The notes beneath the pieces were generated by a model. It saw only the letters and a program-made list of their open reading frames with translations, made no database searches and was not told where the DNA came from. Shown here piece by piece: positions 60,672 through 64,000 of a stretch of 64,000 bases of DNA (the first letter of the stretch is position 1; the number at the start of each line of letters is the position of its first letter). This DNA is from Cupriavidus necator. Lineage in GTDB: Bacteria > Pseudomonadota > Gammaproteobacteria > Burkholderiales > Burkholderiaceae. Where the stretch lies: contig NZ_SROX01000001.1 of the NCBI RefSeq assembly GCF_013141915.1, positions 496,001-560,000 on the forward strand. The letters run 5' to 3'. The position numbers were made by a program, and so were the translations under genes.

Positions 60672-62108
60672 ATGCTGCAGAGCCCAAGCGTCATCGCCAT
60701 CATCGTGCTGGCCTTTCACGTCGTAGGCGTGGTGGCCGCGCTGCATGCCGTCATGACGGTGCGCACCGCGCCGGGCGCGATTGCCTGGGCCGGCTCGCTG
60801 CTGATGATGCCGTACTTCACCCTGGTGCCTTACCTGATCTTCGGGCGCAGCACCTTCGCCGGCTATGTCGATGCGCGCCGCTTCAACGACGACCGGCTGC
60901 GCGAGATCCGCCACGGCATGACGCCGCGCGAGCGCGAAGCCCGCAGCGCCTGCGTGGTCCACGCGCCAGTCCAGGCCTGCATGCGGGCGCTGCCGCGCCT
61001 GACCGGCATGCCGTGCCTGGCCAACAATGATGTGCGGCTGCTGATCGACGGCGAGCAGACCTTCGAAGCCATCTTTTCCGCCATGGCGCGCGCCACGCAG
61101 GTATTGATCGTTCAGTTCTTCATCGTCCACGACGATGCGCTGGGCCAGCGCCTGCAGGCGCTCATGTGCGAGCGCGCGCAAGCCGGCGTCAAGGTGTACT
61201 TCCTGTTCGACCGCATCGGCTGCCACGCCATGTCGCGCCGTTACGTGCGCACGCTGCTCGATGCTGGTGTCGAGGCCAAGGCGTTTTCCACCCACCGCGG
61301 CTTCGTGAACCGGTTCCAGCTCAACTTCCGCAACCACCGCAAGCTGGTGGTCGTCGACGGCTGCGAAGCGTTCGTCGGCGGCCACAATGTCGGCGTCGAA
61401 TACCTGGGCCAGCGTCCGCCGCTGGCGCCCTGGCGCGACACCCATATCGCGCTGCGCGGCAGTGCCGTGCTGGACTTGCAGATGGCCTTTGCCGAAGACT
61501 GGTACTGGGCCGCGCGCGAGGTGCCGCATCTGCTGATGCCGCCGCCGGAGGCGGGCGGGCGCATGACTTGCCAGGTGGTTCCGTCGGGGCCGGCCGATGC
61601 GCAGGAAACCTGTTCGCTGTTCTTTGTCGAGGCGATCCAGGCGGCGCGGCAGCGCGTGTGGATCACGTCGCCGTATTTCGTCCCGGACGAGGCCGTGTTC
61701 GCGGTGCTGCGGCTGGCGGTACTGCGCGGTGTCGACGTCCGCATCCTGATTCCGGCCCGGCCGGATCATCTGGTGGTCTATGCCGCCTCCACCCTCTACG
61801 CCCACCAGGCCATTGCGGCGGGCATCAAGATCTATCGCTACCAGCCGGGCTTCCTGCACCAGAAGGTGATCCTGGTCGACGACGAGGCCGCTGCGATCGG
61901 CACCGCGAACCTTGACAACCGTTCCTTCCGTCTGAATTTCGAGCTGATGGTGATGACTGCCGATGCGGGCTTTGCGGCGCAGGTGGCGGCAATGCTCGAG
62001 GCCGATTTCGCGCAAGCCCGTCGGGTCGGGCTGGACGAGTTCCTCGCGGCGCCGGCACCGCTGCGGGTGGCGATGCACGTGGCCAAGCTGTTCGCGCCGA
62101 TCCTGTGA
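60672..62108 (+). CDS. Cardiolipin synthase (PLD family)
   Basis: 478 residues. Two N-terminal membrane segments (IAIIVLAFHVVGVVAAL; IAWAGSLLMMPYFTLVP), then two phospholipase-D HKD motifs: HRKLVVVDGCEAFVGG and HQKVILVDDEAAAIGTANLD. Both catalytic halves are intact, as in ClsA. It condenses two phosphatidylglycerols to cardiolipin and glycerol in the inner membrane. Possibly regulated by the dyad at 60485. Single gene. Confidence 0.93.
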   Translation: MLQSPSVIAIIVLAFHVVGVVAALHAVMTVRTAPGAIAWAGSLLMMPYFTLVPYLIFGRSTFAGYVDARRFNDDRLREIRHGMTPREREARSACVVHAPVQACMRALPRLTGMPCLANNDVRLLIDGEQTFEAIFSAMARATQVLIVQFFIVHDDALGQRLQALMCERAQAGVKVYFLFDRIGCHAMSRRYVRTLLDAGVEAKAFSTHRGFVNRFQLNFRNHRKLVVVDGCEAFVGGHNVGVEYLGQRPPLAPWRDTHIALRGSAVLDLQMAFAEDWYWAAREVPHLLMPPPEAGGRMTCQVVPSGPADAQETCSLFFVEAIQAARQRVWITSPYFVPDEAVFAVLRLAVLRGVDVRILIPARPDHLVVYAASTLYAHQAIAAGIKIYRYQPGFLHQKVILVDDEAAAIGTANLDNRSFRLNFELMVMTADAGFAAQVAAMLEADFAQARRVGLDEFLAAPAPLRVAMHVAKLFAPIL

Positions 62109-62167
62109 TCCGCGCGCTTGCAGCTGTCAGCGTCCTTGCCATCGTCGATGCAACAAGTTTGTGACGG

Positions 62168-62195
62168 TTTGATTGTGTACACTGTTCACTATAAG
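62168..62195 (+). promoter_or_regulatory. Promoter with embedded operator for the TetR gene
   Basis: TTTGAT (62168-62173) and TATAAG (62190-62195) spaced by 16 bases. Between them lies GTGTACACTGTTCAC (62175-62189), a perfect interrupted dyad GTGnACAnTGTnCAC. Its position suggests autorepression by the TetR protein encoded just downstream. Confidence 0.55.
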
Positions 62196-62239
62196 ACTCT
62201 GCACATCATGAACCGTGATTCGTTTTCCAGGAGGCCCAC

Positions 62240-62884
62240 ATGAACCGGGAAGCCTCCGCACCGCCCGGGCGGGCGACCTACCGCCATGGCGACCTGCGCC
62301 GCGCGCTGCTCGACGCCGGCATCGACCTGGCGCGCGAGGGCGGCCCTGACGCCATCGTGCTACGCGAAGCGACGCGGCGCGCCGGCGTCGTGCCCAATGC
62401 CGCGTACCGCCATTTCTCCAGCCGGCAAGACCTGCTGCAGGCGGTGCGCGCCTCGGCCTTGTCTTCGCTGGCGATTGCCATGGAGGCCGAAATCGGCGGG
62501 CTGCGCCCCGGGCGCGGTGCCGCTGCGCATGCGCGCGCCTGCCTGCGCGCGGTCGGCACGGGCTACCTCCGTTTTGCCCTGACCGAAACCGGCTTGTTCC
62601 GCACCGCATTCTCGGTACCGGACGAAGTCGAGGACGACGCGGACCCGGCCAAGGCGGGCAACAGTGGCCTGAACCCGTTTCAACTACTGGGCGCGGCGCT
62701 GGACCAACTGGTGGAAGCGGGAGTGTTGCCGGCGGAGCGCCGGCCGGGCGCCGAATACCTGGCGTGGTCGGCCGTACACGGCCTGGCGATCCTGCTGATC
62801 GACGGTCCCCTGCGCAGCCGCGCCAGCGAGCAGGCGGAGGTGCTGGGCCAGCGCGTGCTAGAGATGGTCGAGAAGGGCCTGTAG
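62240..62884 (+). CDS. TetR/AcrR-family regulator
   Basis: 214 residues with CAGGAGG before the ATG. N-terminal HTH (ALLDAGIDLAREGGPDAIVL, EATRRAGVVPNAAYRHFSSRQDLL) and a WHG-type C-terminal domain containing the WSAVHGLAILL segment. A dyad in its own promoter (62175-62189) suggests autoregulation. The neighbouring genes do not reveal the regulated function. Confidence 0.92.
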   Translation: MNREASAPPGRATYRHGDLRRALLDAGIDLAREGGPDAIVLREATRRAGVVPNAAYRHFSSRQDLLQAVRASALSSLAIAMEAEIGGLRPGRGAAAHARACLRAVGTGYLRFALTETGLFRTAFSVPDEVEDDADPAKAGNSGLNPFQLLGAALDQLVEAGVLPAERRPGAEYLAWSAVHGLAILLIDGPLRSRASEQAEVLGQRVLEMVEKGL

Positions 62885-62912
62885 CGAGGCCCTGTCTCTG
62901 CAGCCGCTGCAT

Positions 62913-63005
62913 AAAAAAATGCCACGATGGCGGGGACCATCGTGGCAACGCAAGGAGCCAGGAAGGGGGGCAACCTGGCTCTGTCGGGCACCCAGGGTCG
63001 GGTGC
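62913..63005 (-). ncRNA. Candidate small RNA on the minus strand, about 90 nt
   Basis: Three stems follow one another on the minus strand. The first is GCACCC (63005-63000) with GGGTGC (62993-62988). The second is GAGCCAGG (62981-62974) with CCTGGCTC (62962-62955). The third is a perfect terminator, TGCCACGATGG (62947-62937) with CCATCGTGGCA (62930-62920) and seven T (62919-62913). No minus-strand gene ends here. The nearest one upstream starts beyond 63815, with two plus-strand genes between. A promoter-like pair at 63012-63038 places the start at the first stem. No open frame fits inside. Confidence 0.55.
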
Positions 63006-63011
63006 AAGAAC

Positions 63012-63038
63012 AATGTATTCCGTTGTTTCTCATGTGAA
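63012..63038 (-). promoter_or_regulatory. Promoter candidate of the minus-strand small RNA
   Basis: On the minus strand TTCACA (63038-63033) and TACATT (63017-63012) with a short 15-base spacer, in an AT-rich stretch. Start would be at about 63005. The same AT-rich region (63010-63090) may hold the plus-strand promoter of the gene at 63216. I see no gene between 62885 and 63215 on the plus strand. Confidence 0.4.
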
Positions 63039-63199
63039 TATCGGACACTTCTTAAATATGCCTTTTGATTTGTCCCGATATAAGCACCTGAACGCCCATG
63101 GCTTGCTCCGGTGCGTCACGCCGGGACGGCTTGCGGAATGGAGCCCCTGCCGCGCGGTCTAACTTCCGTACCTGGCAGTTCCCGCAGGCTGAACGCTGA

Positions 63200-63799
<600 letters not shown>

Positions 63800-63814
63800 A
63801 AGCTAGCGGGCGCG

Positions 63815-64000
63815 CTAGGGCAGCTGGCGCAGTTGCCCGATCACGGACATCAGCCGCCCGTGCGCGACGATGACACCGGACTCGTCCTGCAGCGCTTCCT
63901 GATAGCGCTTGCGGAATGTGGCATCGGCGCCGTCGCTGAAGAGTTTTTCGGCAGCGCGCCCGACGGCACGGCAGGTGTCGTCGTGGTGTTCCTTGGCTTC
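63815..64000 (-). CDS. Unknown protein, C-terminal part, cut by the window edge
   Basis: The minus strand is open from the window edge to TAG at 63815-63817, giving 61 residues: EAKEHHDDTCRAVGRAAEKL then a helical region ending LMSVIGQLRQLP. Codon use is like that of neighbouring genes. Helical, with a His-His-Asp-Asp..Cys cluster at the visible beginning. I do not recognise the family. The start lies outside the window. Confidence 0.55.
   Translation of the reverse strand, partial: EAKEHHDDTCRAVGRAAEKLFSDGADATFRKRYQEALQDESGVIVAHGRLMSVIGQLRQLP

Noticed and set aside
62680-63048. 122-codon minus-strand frame over the candidate small RNA
   Set aside because: It runs back into the TetR gene as antisense, has no ribosome binding site or domain, and does not match the stems or terminator.

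Overview
The window looks like a piece of a high-GC (roughly two thirds G+C) beta-proteobacterial chromosome, most likely Burkholderiaceae and probably Cupriavidus or a close relative. I infer this from gene content and codon use: opgGH, a PagL-like lipid A deacylase, an FMN riboswitch before ribB, an HU protein with an Ala/Lys/Pro tail, CreA, and many Crp/Fnr, AraC, RpiR and TetR regulators. I saw no rRNA, tRNA, prophage, IS element or CRISPR array. The DNA is dense, ordinary chromosomal sequence with short palindromes between genes.

Layout. 1-566: 3' end of a kelch-type protein. 615-8235: a valine/isobutyryl-CoA degradation operon (acyl-CoA dehydrogenase, mmsA, mmsB, enoyl-CoA hydratase, 3-hydroxyisobutyryl-CoA hydrolase, then a Crp/Fnr gene) divergent from an AraC regulator. 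8246-10207: glutathione-dependent formaldehyde oxidation. 10385-17355: a glycerol operon (MFS transporter, glpK, glpD, an alkyl-DHAP-synthase-like flavoprotein, and a GlpP-type RNA-binding protein). Its leader carries a perfect hairpin that could compete with the ribosome binding site. 17380-20400: a nucleotide-transporter-like MFS protein, a Tat-exported aldo/keto reductase and a VapBC pair.

20567-28005 is the most interesting block. It holds a GntP permease, RidA, a D-aminoacylase-family deacylase and an RpiR regulator on one strand, and a fold-III PLP ammonia-lyase, a KDG kinase and KDPG aldolase on the other. Together they can be read as a complete route from an N-acetylated amino-aldonic acid (N-acetylglucosaminate) to pyruvate and glyceraldehyde-3-phosphate.

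28090-36000: entericidin-like peptide, a degenerate EAL protein, a CorC-type transporter, a XRE regulator, PagL, FMN riboswitch plus ribB, and three small exported proteins. One of these is built entirely of eight 12-residue repeats. 36166-45106: opgGH (osmoregulated periplasmic glucans), an exported unknown, a Bcr/CflA exporter, MscS and an ammonium channel. 45607-52544: HU, an acyl-CoA thioesterase, CreA, a class A acid phosphatase, an acyl-CoA ligase, an SDR, arylamine N-acetyltransferase and a second Crp/Fnr regulator. 52625-64000: an Mpo1-like protein, a PepSY relic, an HU-like protein with a basic tail, a small isomerase, an unusual HAD protein, chemotaxis and c-di-GMP genes, an atypical response regulator, cardiolipin synthase, a TetR regulator and small exported proteins.

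Two places, 54333-54420 (+) and 62913-63005 (-), carry hairpins that end in an intrinsic terminator with no gene to terminate, and I call both as candidate small RNAs.
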